Source: Acinetobacter wuhouensis
GTDB taxonomy: Bacteria; Pseudomonadota; Gammaproteobacteria; Pseudomonadales; Moraxellaceae
Assembly (NCBI RefSeq): GCF_001696605.3
Contig: NZ_CP031716.1
Coordinates: 2,728,001-2,792,000, forward strand
Direction of reading: 5' to 3'
DNA length: 64,000 nucleotides
This document shows positions 41,101 through 48,034 of this stretch, in pieces. Position numbers and translations under genes: made by a program. Within the stretch, counting starts at the first letter, position 1. Every line of letters begins with the position of its first letter. A model generated the notes under the pieces. The model had not been told where the DNA came from. It was given only the letters and a program-made list of their open reading frames with translations, and searched no databases.

Positions 41101-43796
41101 GTAATTGGGTCATGTGTATTGGCTGGATTCACCACGGGTGCATCTGGTGCTTGGGTGTCCACAGTCAATGTTAAGGCTGGGCTTGGATCGCTTTCATTAC
41201 CCGCGGCATCCGTCAAGGTGTAGCTCAGCTTATGTTCACCTTCAGACAATGGGGTCGTTGGTGTCAAGGTGCCTGTCGCTGCATCATACGTCGCAGCGAC
41301 TGCTGCGCCATCTACATATAATTTTGGTGTTTCACCCGCGGCTGGTGCAGGGATGATTAAGCCTGGGGTGCTATCGTTGGTACTTGTACCTGTACCGAAT
41401 GTGCCTTGTACGGGATCGGTATTGTCCAAGTACTGTGTCGGGGCTGCTGGCGCTGTGGGTGCTGTACCATCAATCACTGTATTGCCTGGCTGTGAAACGT
41501 TACCCGCGGCATCTGTTGCTGTCGCTGTAACTTCATCACCGTCTTTTAAGCCTGGATTTGGCACACTCCAGTGACCATCCGCATCTGCTGTGGTGGTCAC
41601 AGTCGTCGTTCCGCCTTGTCCATCTGGATAGCTCACGCTAACCGTACTGCCTGCTTCTGCTGTACCTGTAATTGGGTCATGTGTATTGGCTGGATTCACC
41701 ACGGGTGCATCTGGTGCTTGGGTGTCCACAGTCAATGTTAAGGCTGGGCTTGGATCGCTTTCATTACCCGCGGCATCCGTCAAGGTGTAGCTCAGCTTAT
41801 GTTCACCTTCAGACAACGGAGTCGTTGGTGTCAAGGTGCCTGTCGCTGCATCATACGTCGCAGCGACTGCTGCGCCATCTACATATAATTTTGGTGTTTC
41901 ACCCGCGGCTGGTGCAGGGATGATTAAGCCTGGGGTGCTATCGTTGGTACTTGTACCTGTACCGAATGTGCCTTGTACGGGATCGGTATTGTCCAAGTAC
42001 TGTGTCGGGGCTGCTGGCGCTGTGGGTGCTGTACCATCAATCACTGTATTGCCTGGCTGTGAAACGTTACCCGCGGCATCTGTTGCTGTCGCTGTAACTT
42101 CATCACCGTCTTTTAAGCCTGGATTTGGCACACTCCAGTGACCATCCGCATCTGCTGTGGTGGTCACAGTCGTCGTTCCGCCTTGTCCATCTGGATAGCT
42201 CACGCTAACCGTACTGCCTGCTTCTGCTGTACCTGTAATTGGGTCATGTGTATTGGCTGGATTCACCACGGGTGCATCTGGTGCTTGGGTGTCCACAGTC
42301 AATGTTAAGGCTGGGCTTGGATCGCTTTCATTACCCGCGGCATCCGTCAAGGTGTAGCTCAGCTTATGTTCACCTTCAGACAACGGAGTCGTTGGTGTCA
42401 AGGTGCCTGTCGCTGCATCATACGTCGCAGCGACTGCTGCGCCATCTACATATAATTTTGGTGTTTCACCCGCGGCTGGTGCAGGGATGATTAAGCCTGG
42501 GGTGCTATCGTTGGTACTTGTACCTGTACCGAATGTGCCTTGTACGGGATCGGTATTGTCCAAGTACTGTGTCGGGGCTGCTGGGGTTTCAGGGGCTGTA
42601 ACATCTTTTCCTACAATTTCTGTGGCTGGTTTTGATTCATTACCTGACGGATCTGTCGCTGTTGCAATGACTTCTCCACCTTCTTTTAGACCAGGATTCG
42701 GCACACTCCATTTACCATCTGTACCCGCTGTAACAGTGGCAGTAGTTTTATCTGGATAAGTCACTGTAACTTCTGAACCAGGCTCTGCTGTACCAGTAAT
42801 TGGATCTTTTGAACCCGCTTCAATTGGATTTAGCTCAGGCTGATCTGGTGGAGTTGTATCTTTAACCTCTGTAGTTACAGGATCAGACTTATTGCCTGCT
42901 GGGTCAGTCGCTACTGCGGTTACTTTTTCACCCTCTTCCAAGCCAGGGTTTACAACCGACCATTTACCATCTGTACCTGCTGTAACAGTGGCTGTGGTTT
43001 TATCTGGATAAGTCACTGTAACTTCTGAACCAGGCTCCGCTGTACCTGTAATTGGATCTTTTGAACCCGCTTCAATTGGATTTAGCACTGGTTGATCTGG
43101 TGGAGTTGTATCATTAACTTCAGCAGTGACAGGATCAGACTTATTACCCGCTGGATCAGTGACTACCGCAGTGACTTTATCACCATCTTTTAAACCTGGA
43201 TTCGGCACTGACCATTTACCATCTGTACCAACGGTAGCCGTTACCGTACTGCCATCCGGATAAGTTACAGTGACTTCCGCACCTGCCTCTCCCGTACCTT
43301 TAATTGGGTCTTTTGAGCCTGCTTCAATTGGGTCAATTACTGGCTTTACTGGTGCTGTAGTGTCTTTATTATCATCACCATCACTACTACCCGCAATAGC
43401 AGCAACCGCTCCAGCACCAACTGCCCCCAATATCCAAGGTACGACAGGAGCAATACCATCATGATAAAGTAGCGGCTCTATAGAATCGATTGGATTATAA
43501 TTTACAATAACCCCTTCAGGTGTCGTTTCCCCTGGAACAAATAATGATCCATCATTCTCTTGGAAAACAACTGTGTTATCCGCATTATTTTGATTATTAT
43601 AATAATTCTCTATTGTTATTGTTTCGCCATTTTTTAGTGTGATGACCAATGAATTGCCTTCTCGAACCATTGATTTTACATCGTCTTTTGGAATTTTTAG
43701 AATGACGACTGAATTGTCTTGTAAACTAATTTTATTTACACCAACAAGCTCTAATACTTGGTGACTTTCTTTTCCAATGATCGTTATATTTGTCAT
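29196..43796 (-). CDS. Giant Bap-like, type I-secreted Ig-repeat adhesin (4866 codons)
   Basis: Single uninterrupted frame. Residues 1-115 match the BapA-prefix type (MTNITIIGKESHQVLELVG...), with a Gly/Ala-rich hydrophobic stretch near 117-135. Then come three ~84-residue Ig-like domains (residues about 145-400), thirteen 189-residue units, each a 104- plus an 85-residue domain (about 400-2857), twelve more 104-residue domains (about 2857-4105), several divergent Ig-like domains including a 189-residue tandem duplication, a Ser/Thr/Asp-rich linker, and a C-terminal T1SS target region (DEVFQGNAGNDTYNMGTTGGSDTI...). Expected role: surface adhesion and biofilm formation. No LapB/C/E-type secretion genes are adjacent. 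The gene is visibly richer in G+C than its flanks. Confidence 0.95.
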   Translation of the reverse strand: MTNITIIGKESHQVLELVGVNKISLQDNSVVILKIPKDDVKSMVREGNSLVITLKNGETITIENYYNNQNNADNTVVFQENDGSLFVPGETTPEGVIVNYNPIDSIEPLLYHDGIAPVVPWILGAVGAGAVAAIAGSSDGDDNKDTTAPVKPVIDPIEAGSKDPIKGTGEAGAEVTVTYPDGSTVTATVGTDGKWSVPNPGLKDGDKVTAVVTDPAGNKSDPVTAEVNDTTPPDQPVLNPIEAGSKDPITGTAEPGSEVTVTYPDKTTATVTAGTDGKWSVVNPGLEEGEKVTAVATDPAGNKSDPVTTEVKDTTPPDQPELNPIEAGSKDPITGTAEPGSEVTVTYPDKTTATVTAGTDGKWSVPNPGLKEGGEVIATATDPSGNESKPATEIVGKDVTAPETPAAPTQYLDNTDPVQGTFGTGTSTNDSTPGLIIPAPAAGETPKLYVDGAAVAATYDAATGTLTPTTPLSEGEHKLSYTLTDAAGNESDPSPALTLTVDTQAPDAPVVNPANTHDPITGTAEAGSTVSVSYPDGQGGTTTVTTTADADGHWSVPNPGLKDGDEVTATATDAAGNVSQPGNTVIDGTAPTAPAAPTQYLDNTDPVQGTFGTGTSTNDSTPGLIIPAPAAGETPKLYVDGAAVAATYDAATGTLTPTTPLSEGEHKLSYTLTDAAGNESDPSPALTLTVDTQAPDAPVVNPANTHDPITGTAEAGSTVSVSYPDGQGGTTTVTTTADADGHWSVPNPGLKDGDEVTATATDAAGNVSQPGNTVIDGTAPTAPAAPTQYLDNTDPVQGTFGTGTSTNDSTPGLIIPAPAAGETPKLYVDGAAVAATYDAATGTLTPTTPLSEGEHKLSYTLTDAAGNESDPSPALTLTVDTQAPDAPVVNPANTHDPITGTAEAGSTVSVSYPDGQGGTTTVTTTADADGHWSVPNPGLKDGDEVTATATDAAGNVSQPGNTVIDGTAPTAPAAPTQYLDNTDPVQGTFGTGTSTNDSTPGLIIPAPAAGETPKLYVDGAAVAATYDAATGTLTPTTPLSEGEHKLSYTLTDAAGNESDPSPALTLTVDTQAPDAPVVNPANTHDPITGTAEAGSTVSVSYPDGQGGTTTVTTTADADGHWSVPNPGLKDGDEVTATATDAAGNVSQPGNTVIDGTAPTAPAAPTQYLDNTDPVQGTFGTGTSTNDSTPGLIIPAPAAGETPKLYVDGAAVAATYDAATGTLTPTTPLSEGEHKLSYTLTDAAGNESDPSPALTLTVDTQAPDAPVVNPANTHDPITGTAEAGSTVSVSYPDGQGGTTTVTTTADADGHWSVPNPGLKDGDEVTATATDAAGNVSQPGNTVIDGTAPTAPAAPTQYLDNTDPVQGTFGTGTSTNDSTPGLIIPAPAAGETPKLYVDGAAVAATYDAATGTLTPTTPLSEGEHKLSYTLTDAAGNESDPSPALTLTVDTQAPDAPVVNPANTHDPITGTAEAGSTVSVSYPDGQGGTTTVTTTADADGHWSVPNPGLKDGDEVTATATDAAGNVSQPGNTVIDGTAPTAPAAPTQYLDNTDPVQGTFGTGTSTNDSTPGLIIPAPAAGETPKLYVDGAAVAATYDAATGTLTPTTPLSEGEHKLSYTLTDAAGNESDPSPALTLTVDTQAPDAPVVNPANTHDPITGTAEAGSTVSVSYPDGQGGTTTVTTTADADGHWSVPNPGLKDGDEVTATATDAAGNVSQPGNTVIDGTAPTAPAAPTQYLDNTDPVQGTFGTGTSTNDSTPGLIIPAPAAGETPKLYVDGAAVAATYDAATGTLTPTTPLSEGEHKLSYTLTDAAGNESDPSPALTLTVDTQAPDAPVVNPANTHDPITGTAEAGSTVSVSYPDGQGGTTTVTTTADADGHWSVPNPGLKDGDEVTATATDAAGNVSQPGNTVIDGTAPTAPAAPTQYLDNTDPVQGTFGTGTSTNDSTPGLIIPAPAAGETPKLYVDGAAVAATYDAATGTLTPTTPLSEGEHKLSYTLTDAAGNESDPSPALTLTVDTQAPDAPVVNPANTHDPITGTAEAGSTVSVSYPDGQGGTTTVTTTADADGHWSVPNPGLKDGDEVTATATDAAGNVSQPGNTVIDGTAPTAPAAPTQYLDNTDPVQGTFGTGTSTNDSTPGLIIPAPAAGETPKLYVDGAAVAATYDAATGTLTPTTPLSEGEHKLSYTLTDAAGNESDPSPALTLTVDTQAPDAPVVNPANTHDPITGTAEAGSTVSVSYPDGQGGTTTVTTTADADGHWSVPNPGLKDGDEVTATATDAAGNVSQPGNTVIDGTAPTAPAAPTQYLDNTDPVQGTFGTGTSTNDSTPGLIIPAPAAGETPKLYVDGAAVAATYDAATGTLTPTTPLSEGEHKLSYTLTDAAGNESDPSPALTLTVDTQAPDAPVVNPANTHDPITGTAEAGSTVSVSYPDGQGGTTTVTTTADADGHWSVPNPGLKDGDEVTATATDAAGNVSQPGNTVIDGTAPTAPAAPTQYLDNTDPVQGTFGTGTSTNDSTPGLIIPAPAAGETPKLYVDGAAVAATYDAATGTLTPTTPLSEGEHKLSYTLTDAAGNESDPSPALTLTVDTQAPDAPVVNPANTHDPITGTAEAGSTVSVSYPDGQGGTTTVTTTADADGHWSVPNPGLKDGDEVTATATDAAGNVSQPGNTVIDGTAPTAPAAPTQYLDNTDPVQGTFGTGTSTNDSTPGLIIPAPAAGETPKLYVDGAAVAATYDAATGTLTPTTPLSEGEHKLSYTLTDAAGNESDPSPALTLTVDTQAPDAPVVNPANTHDPITGTAEAGSTVSVSYPDGQGGTTTVTTTADADGHWSVPNPGLKDGDEVTATATDAAGNVSQPGNTVIDGTAPTAPAAPTQYLDNTDPVQGTFGTGTSTNDSTPGLIIPAPAAGETPKLYVDGAAVAATYDAATGTLTPTTPLSEGEHKLSYTLTDAAGNESDPSSALTLTVDTIAPTAPAAPTQYLDNTDPVQGTFGTGTSTNDSTPGLIIPAPAAGETPKLYVDGAAVAATYDAATGTLTPTTPLSEGEHKLSYTLTDAAGNESDPSSALTLTVDTIAPTAPAAPTQYLDNTDPVQGTFGTGTSTNDSTPGLIIPAPAAGETPKLYVDGAAVAATYDAATGTLTPTTPLSEGEHKLSYTLTDAAGNESDPSPALTLTVDTIAPTAPAAPTQYLDNTDPVQGTFGTGTSTNDSTPGLIIPAPAAGETPKLYVDGIEVPATYDPVAGTLTPTTALSEGEHDLSYTLTDAAGNESDPSPALTLTVDTIAPTAPAAPTQYLDNTDPVQGTFGTGTSTNDSTPGLIIPTPAAGETPKLYVDGAAVAATYDAATGTLTPTTPLSEGEHKLSYTLTDAAGNESDPSSALTLTVDTIAPTAPAAPTQYLDNTDPVQGTFGTGTSTNDSTPGLIIPAPAAGETPKLYVDGAAVAATYDAATGTLTPTTPLSEGEHKLSYTLTDAAGNESDPSPALTLTVDTIAPTAPAAPTQYLDNTDPVQGTFGTGTSTNDSTPGLIIPAPAAGETPKLYVDGAAVAATYDAATGTLTPTTPLSEGEHDLSYTLTDAAGNESDPSPALTLTVDTIAPTAPAAPTQYLDNTDPVQGTFGTGTSTNDSTPGLIIPAPAAGETPKLYVDGIEVPATYDPVAGTLTPTTALSEGEHDLSYTLTDVAGNESDPSPALTLTVDTIAPTAPVAPSQYLDNTDPVQGTFGTGTSTNDSTPGLIIPAPAAGETPKLYVDGAAVAATYDAATGTLTPTTPLSEGEHDLSYTLTDAAGNESDPSPALTLTVDTIAPTAPVAPSQYLDNTDPVQGTFGTGTTTNDSTPGLIIPAPAAGETPKLYVDGAAVAATYDAATGTLTPTTALSEGEHKLSYTLTDAAGNESDPSPALTLTVDTIAPTAPVAPSQYLDNTDPVQGTFGTGTSTNDSTPGLIIPAPAAGETPKLYVDGAAVDATYDAATGTLTPTTPLSEGEHKLSYTLTDAAGNESDPSPALTLTVDTIAPTAPAAPTQYLDNTDPVQGTFGTGTSTNDSTPGLIIPAPAAGETPKLYVDGAAVAATYDATTGTLTPTTPLSEGEHKLSYTLTDAAGNESDPSPALTLTVNTTAPTAPILTLAEDTGLADGITSNDTVNVTGLEPGATWEYRTDGGAWLPGGSSTSFNLPEGKYTAGQVEVRQTDAAGNVSQVGQLPATTIDKTIATPVIIVQETGKSSTDNITMNTTLLVSNIEEGAMWEYSLDGGTSWTTGTSSNSFKAASDTTYDAGKIQVRQTDVAGNTATGMNATKIVFDNSILTPFLEFEEDTARLGGTNDDGVTKNGKVILSNLDPDLDYWEYTIDGGDTWIGGEGNSFVLPQGTYTDYDLLVRVVNIAGQSSEGYFYQTVTVDTTIATPVIIVQETGKSSTDNITMNTTLLVSNIEEGAMWEYSLDGGTSWTTGTSSNSFKAASDTTYDAGKIQVRQTDVAGNTATGMNATKIVFDNSILTPFLEFEEDTARLGGTNDDGVTKNGKVILSNLDPDLDYWEYTIDGGDTWIGGEGNSFVLPQGTYTDYDLLVRVVNIAGQSSEGYFYETVTVDTTIPDVAIDPIVDSTSPITGTAEGNSVVIVNVIVNGVKGSDQYVSADPAGNWSISIPGLMPGQSVSAVSVDQAGNRSIVATETVPDATPSTSFASKQYVDNVASDTGTDGATAKSNDATPNSSLADDSGTSSSENSSDVASTPSTFNGSSTDEVFQGNAGNDTYNMGTTGGSDTIYFALLNASHDTGGNGIDQANNFKIGKIETDANADVIDIHELLNDKISNALHTDSTGKVTLDPSSNLTEYVNVTYDGTNTHVQIDRDGKAGTTHTFTDVLILNDVKTDLLTLIQNNQLII
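30079..31212 (-). repeat. Two-copy 567-bp tandem duplication in the adhesin C-terminal region
   Basis: A 189-residue block starting TIATPVIIVQETGKSSTDN and ending with GYFY(Q/E)TVTVDT occurs twice; equivalent bases lie 567 bp apart (for example the Tyr-rich end at 30120 and 30687). The copies differ by few substitutions. Each holds two Ig-like modules. Boundaries are approximate. Confidence 0.85.
31482..35226 (-). repeat. Array of twelve 312-bp (104-residue) Ig-like repeats
   Basis: Equivalent motifs (YLDNTDPVQGTFGTGTS) recur every 312 bp from 35147 down to 31715, twelve copies. Some copies carry variants: GIEVPATYDPVAGT in the copies at about 34211 and 32963, VAPSQY in three copies near 32.0-32.7 kb, and HDLSY in place of HKLSY in several. 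The domain is the same as the 104-residue half of the upstream 567-bp units. Confidence 0.93.
35226..42597 (-). repeat. Array of thirteen 567-bp (189-residue) units
   Basis: Each unit holds a 104-residue domain (PTQYLDNTDPVQ ... ALTLTVDTQ) and an 85-residue domain (APDAPVVNPANTHDPITG ... GNTVIDGT). Thirteen copies are spaced exactly 567 bp, seen for example as the same motif at 35435, 36002, 36569 and on to 42239. The encoded residues are essentially identical among copies; the few base differences I see are synonymous. Confidence 0.95.
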
Positions 43797-44165
43797 AATT
43801 TTAGCCTTTAAAGTTTATTTTTGATGTGTTCTGGACATTGCTTTTATTTTTAATAAAAGATAGTACAGCAACCGCTATATCTTAAAAATATGACCATTAT
43901 CACACTTTTTATAAATAGCGTGCAAACTTACACTACAATTCATGTTATTTATTTAATTAGACTTAAATATATTGTTATAAAATAAAGGGGTATTTAATAA
44001 AAATTGTTTATTTATTCACATTTTTTTACTTGAATTACAGTATGTAATTTCTCCTTAATCCAGACATTTAAGACCCATATTTATAGAGTCATGGACATAG
44101 TAAGTTTGTAAGTTTATTTTTCCCAAACTTAAATTCTTTCTTTGCAATCCATTCGGCAATAAAAA
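43797..44165. other. AT-rich region upstream of the adhesin gene
   Basis: About 370 bp between the divergent-side antiporter terminator and the adhesin start, with no ORF. AAGG lies about 10 bases before the adhesin ATG on the minus strand. The adhesin promoter must lie here, but no hexamer pair stands out in this very AT-rich sequence. Confidence 0.4.
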
Positions 44166-44183
44166 AGCCACTTAAAAGTGGCT
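44166..44183 (-). terminator. Terminator of the antiporter gene
   Basis: AGCCACTT pairs with AAGTGGCT around a minimal loop; on the minus strand TTTTTTATTG follows. It sits seven bases past the stop. Confidence 0.8.
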
Positions 44184-44189
44184 GTTTGT

Positions 44190-45689
44190 TTAAAAGTTTG
44201 CAGGGTTTTCCAATCGCTTAACCTCTTGTGCTTTTTCAGGATGATGTACAGATGCAACACCATCTGAAGACTTTTTATCGACTAAGGCTTCAGGATTATA
44301 AATGGTAATCGTCTCATGTCCTTCAGCATCTTCACCAACAATATATTTAATTCCTTTACGGTTCATTTTATTACACATTCTCTGATACCACCCTTTGAAT
44401 CCTTGTGTTTCTTCATTTGGGTTGTAATAGAACGCATTCATCACCGCAGGCAAGCCTAAGCCACAGACCACGCCAGATAACAATACGCTAATAAATGTAT
44501 AACCAATTAAGATACTGCTGTAATCACGTAGCTCAGGCACGTTGGCAACAGCTAGGATCAATGCTAAAGAGATCCCTCCTCGTACACCACCCCATGAAAG
44601 AATCGCCAAGCTGCCGTTATAGCTTTTTTTACGGAATGATGGGAAAAATGCGAATGATAAAAAGTTTGCGGCGAAACGTGATAAATGCAAAGCAAAGAAA
44701 GCAAATATACCACCAAGAATCAAACTAGTACTTAAATCTAAAATAAAGATTTCCAGACCGATTAGCGTAAATAAGAATGAGTTGATAATCCCTTCAACAG
44801 TATGCCAGAAATGATTCACTTCACGAATTTCACGATCTTGTAAAATTTCTTTCCATTTATTACCAACAATCAAACCACCGATCACACAGGCAATTGGTGC
44901 GGAAGCATGTGCAAATAATGCAACCAAGTAAGAACCACATGCTAATAAAGCAGTAGTCAAAATAAGTGATTCCATTTCATGCTTACCACGCATAAGACGC
45001 AGAATCCCTAAACCAAATGCCCAACCGATAATTACTGCAACGACAATTTCATAAAGGAAGGTTTGTAAGGTTGCCATCAAGCTGAAGTGCTCACCTTCAA
45101 GTACATTCAATAAAGTCATAAAGACTGCGATACACATTGCATCGTTAAACAGTGATTCGCCTTCAAGTTTAACCATCAAATGGTGTGGAGCACGCACAGA
45201 ACTGAGTACGCCTTTAATCCCAATCGGGTCAGTCGCCCCAAGTGCAGAACCTAAAAGTAATAACACGAGAATTGGAACAGGATTGCCAATTAAATATTGG
45301 AATCCAAAAACCAAACCAGCAAAAAACACAGCACATAGCAACAAAGCAATCGTCGCTAAAATACTGATCGGTTTCCAATATACTTTTAAGTCAGAAACTT
45401 TAAATTTTAATGCTGATGAGGTCAGAATGAAGCAGATCACGCCATTGACTAAAAAATCATAAAAATCAATATGACGAACGGCTTCTTCAATATTGTGAAT
45501 ATTAATAGAAATAAATTGGTTGCCATTCAGCAAACTTGCTCCCCATTGCAATATGAAGACAAAAATTGCTGAAACGATGGGTACGCCAATTGCCTGCGGG
45601 AAACCTAATATTCGCTTATTAAAAATTGTTGTTGCGATAGAGAGTGCAAATACGACCGTAAAGACCTGAAGAAAAAAATAATTGCCCAT
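44190..45689 (-). CDS. Cation:proton antiporter, CPA1 (NhaP-like) family
   Basis: 499-residue inner-membrane protein with about twelve hydrophobic segments in the first 400 residues and a hydrophilic C-terminal tail of about 90. Family features: LLLGSALGATDPIGIKGVL (the TDP motif of CPA1 exchangers), LEGESLFNDAMCIAVF with the ND motif of the ion-binding site, and WGGVRGGISLALILA. It probably exchanges Na+ or K+ for H+; the ion is not certain. It is divergent in context from no close neighbour and forms its own unit. Confidence 0.93.
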   Translation of the reverse strand: MGNYFFLQVFTVVFALSIATTIFNKRILGFPQAIGVPIVSAIFVFILQWGASLLNGNQFISINIHNIEEAVRHIDFYDFLVNGVICFILTSSALKFKVSDLKVYWKPISILATIALLLCAVFFAGLVFGFQYLIGNPVPILVLLLLGSALGATDPIGIKGVLSSVRAPHHLMVKLEGESLFNDAMCIAVFMTLLNVLEGEHFSLMATLQTFLYEIVVAVIIGWAFGLGILRLMRGKHEMESLILTTALLACGSYLVALFAHASAPIACVIGGLIVGNKWKEILQDREIREVNHFWHTVEGIINSFLFTLIGLEIFILDLSTSLILGGIFAFFALHLSRFAANFLSFAFFPSFRKKSYNGSLAILSWGGVRGGISLALILAVANVPELRDYSSILIGYTFISVLLSGVVCGLGLPAVMNAFYYNPNEETQGFKGWYQRMCNKMNRKGIKYIVGEDAEGHETITIYNPEALVDKKSSDGVASVHHPEKAQEVKRLENPANF

Positions 45690-45870
45690 TTGAAACCTTT
45701 TTCTATTTAGATATAACTACACATCAAACACTCAATCATTTCTTAGTAAAATATAAAATAATAGACCATTTAACAAACGCTATAATTGTACAAAAAAACT
45801 TTAAATCTGCCTTTTGCTAGTTATATTTTTTAACATAAAAATTTGAACTAAGCGCTAATTTAAAAGAAAA

Positions 45871-45890
45871 AAGAGCTAATCTTAGCTCTT
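45871..45890 (-). terminator. Terminator of the YpfJ-like gene
   Basis: AAGAGCTAA/TTAGCTCTT form a 9-bp stem with TC loop, flanked by A and T runs; on the minus strand TTTTC follows. Confidence 0.85.
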
Positions 45891-45910
45891 TTTTCTTTCT
45901 TATACTCGGA

Positions 45911-46801
45911 TTAATTAAAGGTATCGCAACGATCAATATCACCTGATTTTAAGCCTGTGTTAAACCATTGCATACGCTGTTGACTCGTCCCATGCGTAAA
46001 ACTGTCTGGTACGGCATAGCCACGTGCTTTTTTCTGTAAAAAGTCATCGCCAATTTTTTCAGCTGCATCCATTGCTTCTTCAATATCACCTTGTTCAAGG
46101 AACTGAGTCCGTTGATGTGTGCTATTTGCCCAAACGCCTGCCAAACAATCCGCTTGTAATTCTAAACGCACAGATAACTGGTTACCCTGAGCTTCACTTA
46201 CACGTTGGCGTTGTTGTTGGACTTGTCCAGAAATACCCAATATATTTTGGATATGGTGCCCAACTTCATGTGCAATCACATAAGCTTGCGCAAAATCACC
46301 TGCTTCATCTCTGGCAGAAAGCTCTGTTTGATTCTGCTCACCAGAGATGCCCATCTGCTGACGCATATCTTTAAAGAACTGGGTATCAATATATACTTTT
46401 TGATCTGCTGGACAATAAAAAGGTCCCATAGCAGATTGTGCAGCACCACAGCCTGACTGAATAGCCCCACTAAACATCACCAATTTAGGTGAAACATATT
46501 GCACACCTTTCGCCCTTAAAATAGGCGTCCACGTGTCTTCTGTATCCGCCAAAATTGTTCCAACAAAATCGGATACTTCTTTTTGCTCAGCAGTCAAATT
46601 CGCTGGTGCTGCGCCTTGAGTCGCACCAGATGAAGTTACTTGCTTGGTTGCCTGATACGCTTGTTGTGGATCTACACCGAAAAACTTCCAAGCAACAAAT
46701 GCAACGATCAAACCGATGATACTAATACCACCCGCTTTAGCTCCCCCACCGCCACGGCGATCTTCTACATTGTCACTGACACGACGTCCTTTCCAACGCA
46801 T
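45911..46801 (-). CDS. ypfJ: Neutral zinc metallopeptidase, YpfJ/KPN_02809 family
   Basis: 296 residues: basic N-terminus MRWKGRRVSDNVEDRRGGG, one membrane helix (GGISIIGLIVAFVAWKFFG, about 24-42), a Gln/Ala linker, then the conserved domain with the zinc motif HEVGHHIQ near residue 177 and the downstream LQADCLAGVWANS glutamate/Asp region. The family is predicted as a membrane-anchored periplasmic zincin; the substrate is not established. It lies 52 bp downstream of the DUF808 gene on the same strand, though a promoter between them is possible. Confidence 0.92.
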   Translation of the reverse strand: MRWKGRRVSDNVEDRRGGGGAKAGGISIIGLIVAFVAWKFFGVDPQQAYQATKQVTSSGATQGAAPANLTAEQKEVSDFVGTILADTEDTWTPILRAKGVQYVSPKLVMFSGAIQSGCGAAQSAMGPFYCPADQKVYIDTQFFKDMRQQMGISGEQNQTELSARDEAGDFAQAYVIAHEVGHHIQNILGISGQVQQQRQRVSEAQGNQLSVRLELQADCLAGVWANSTHQRTQFLEQGDIEEAMDAAEKIGDDFLQKKARGYAVPDSFTHGTSQQRMQWFNTGLKSGDIDRCDTFN

Positions 46802-46853
46802 AGTTCTGTCCTTTTTATTTTAAATTGCTTGTAGTTTACGATGTTTTATTCAA

Positions 46854-47780
46854 TTATGCAGTGGTTGATTTACCACGAATTTTTTGAATAAGATTGACCA
46901 CTAACAATACAATAAGTCCAGCGACAATACCAATCACCATATTAATCAAAGTCGGTGCGAGCGCTCCAATAATACTGCCCACAGTCGGAATATGCTCAAT
47001 ATGATCAACGGTTTCTTCAGTCCAGTGATGTAAAGATGAAACAGCATGGGTAATAATCCCGCCACCAACTAAGAACATTGCAATCGTTCCAACAATCGTC
47101 AATGTCTTCATCAACTTTGGTGCAAATGCCAATAATCCACGACCAATTGTTTGTTTTAAACTTGAAGCTTGTTGGGTTAAATACAAACCAAGATCATCAA
47201 TTTTAACAATCATTGCGACAAAGCCATAAACGCCCACTGTCATGAAAATCGCGATCACAGATAAAACCATAACTTTCGTACCGAAAGTTGCGGCAGCGAC
47301 AGTACCTAAAGAAATCACTACAATTTCAGCTGAAAGAATAAAATCTGTACGAATTGCTCCTTTGATTTTATCTTTTTCAAAAGTCGCTAAATCTGTTTCA
47401 ATTTGCTCCAATTCCTCCTGCGCTGCTTCTTCAGTTTTGGCTTTTTTATGATGTAGGCTATGTAAAACTTTTTCCACACCTTCATAGCACAGGAATAAAC
47501 CACCGATCATTAGCAAAGGATTGATTAACCATGGTGCAACCACACTGATCAATAATGCCAAGGGAACAAGAATTAATTTATTGACAAAAGAGCCTTTGGC
47601 AACGCCCCATACCACTGGCAGTTCACGCTCAGATCTTACACCACTGACTTGTTGCGCATTGAGGGCTAAATCATCCCCCAAAACACCTGCTGTTTTCTTT
47701 GCCGCCATTTTACTCATGACTGCAACATCATCTAATACTGCCGCAATATCATCTAATAATATTAATAAACTACTCGCCAT
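46854..47780 (-). CDS. DUF808 family inner-membrane protein, YedI-like
   Basis: 308 residues with several membrane segments. The family start [42 protein letters not shown] is clear, followed by [27 protein letters not shown] and [17 protein letters not shown], and a C-terminal glycine-rich pair of helices. It resembles E. coli YedI. No function is established. On the same strand and upstream of the YpfJ-like gene. Confidence 0.92.
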   Translation of the reverse strand: MASSLLILLDDIAAVLDDVAVMSKMAAKKTAGVLGDDLALNAQQVSGVRSERELPVVWGVAKGSFVNKLILVPLALLISVVAPWLINPLLMIGGLFLCYEGVEKVLHSLHHKKAKTEEAAQEELEQIETDLATFEKDKIKGAIRTDFILSAEIVVISLGTVAAATFGTKVMVLSVIAIFMTVGVYGFVAMIVKIDDLGLYLTQQASSLKQTIGRGLLAFAPKLMKTLTIVGTIAMFLVGGGIITHAVSSLHHWTEETVDHIEHIPTVGSIIGALAPTLINMVIGIVAGLIVLLVVNLIQKIRGKSTTA

Positions 47781-47952
47781 TATTTTATCCGAAGTTTTTA
47801 GTTATATAGAAACGGCTCACCTTTCAACAAAGTATTGCCAATAAATTTGACCCATTTTAAATTGAAAAATTATTTTTCTATAGATTTTTTTGTAGATTTT
47901 TAGCCTAATCGGATCGTGAATCATTACAAAACAAGTTCTATATCAATTTTCG

Positions 47953-47982
47953 CTGACATTAAAATTAATTATCTCGTACAAT
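47953..47982 (+). promoter_or_regulatory. Promoter of trpS
   Basis: CTGACA (47953-47958) and TACAAT (47977-47982) are separated by 18 bp; each matches the sigma-70 consensus at five of six positions. It is about 50 bases upstream of the trpS start. Confidence 0.65.
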
Positions 47983-48034
47983 ACTTCCCATTCATAAAAC
48001 ACGACTGTCTTAAACGAAGACTTTGGAAGCGATA

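Noticed and set aside
31482..42597. Regular repeats that might be read as a CRISPR array
   Set aside because: Periods are 312 and 567 bp, there are no short spacers, and the sequence is one continuous coding frame.
31297..43464. Dozens of 60-118 codon plus-strand frames with Met starts across the adhesin gene
   Set aside because: They recur with the 312- or 567-bp repeat period and are antisense shadows of the minus-strand adhesin gene; no ribosome-binding sites or families.
46024..46374. 116-codon plus-strand frame opposite the YpfJ-like gene
   Set aside because: Antisense shadow of a conserved metallopeptidase.
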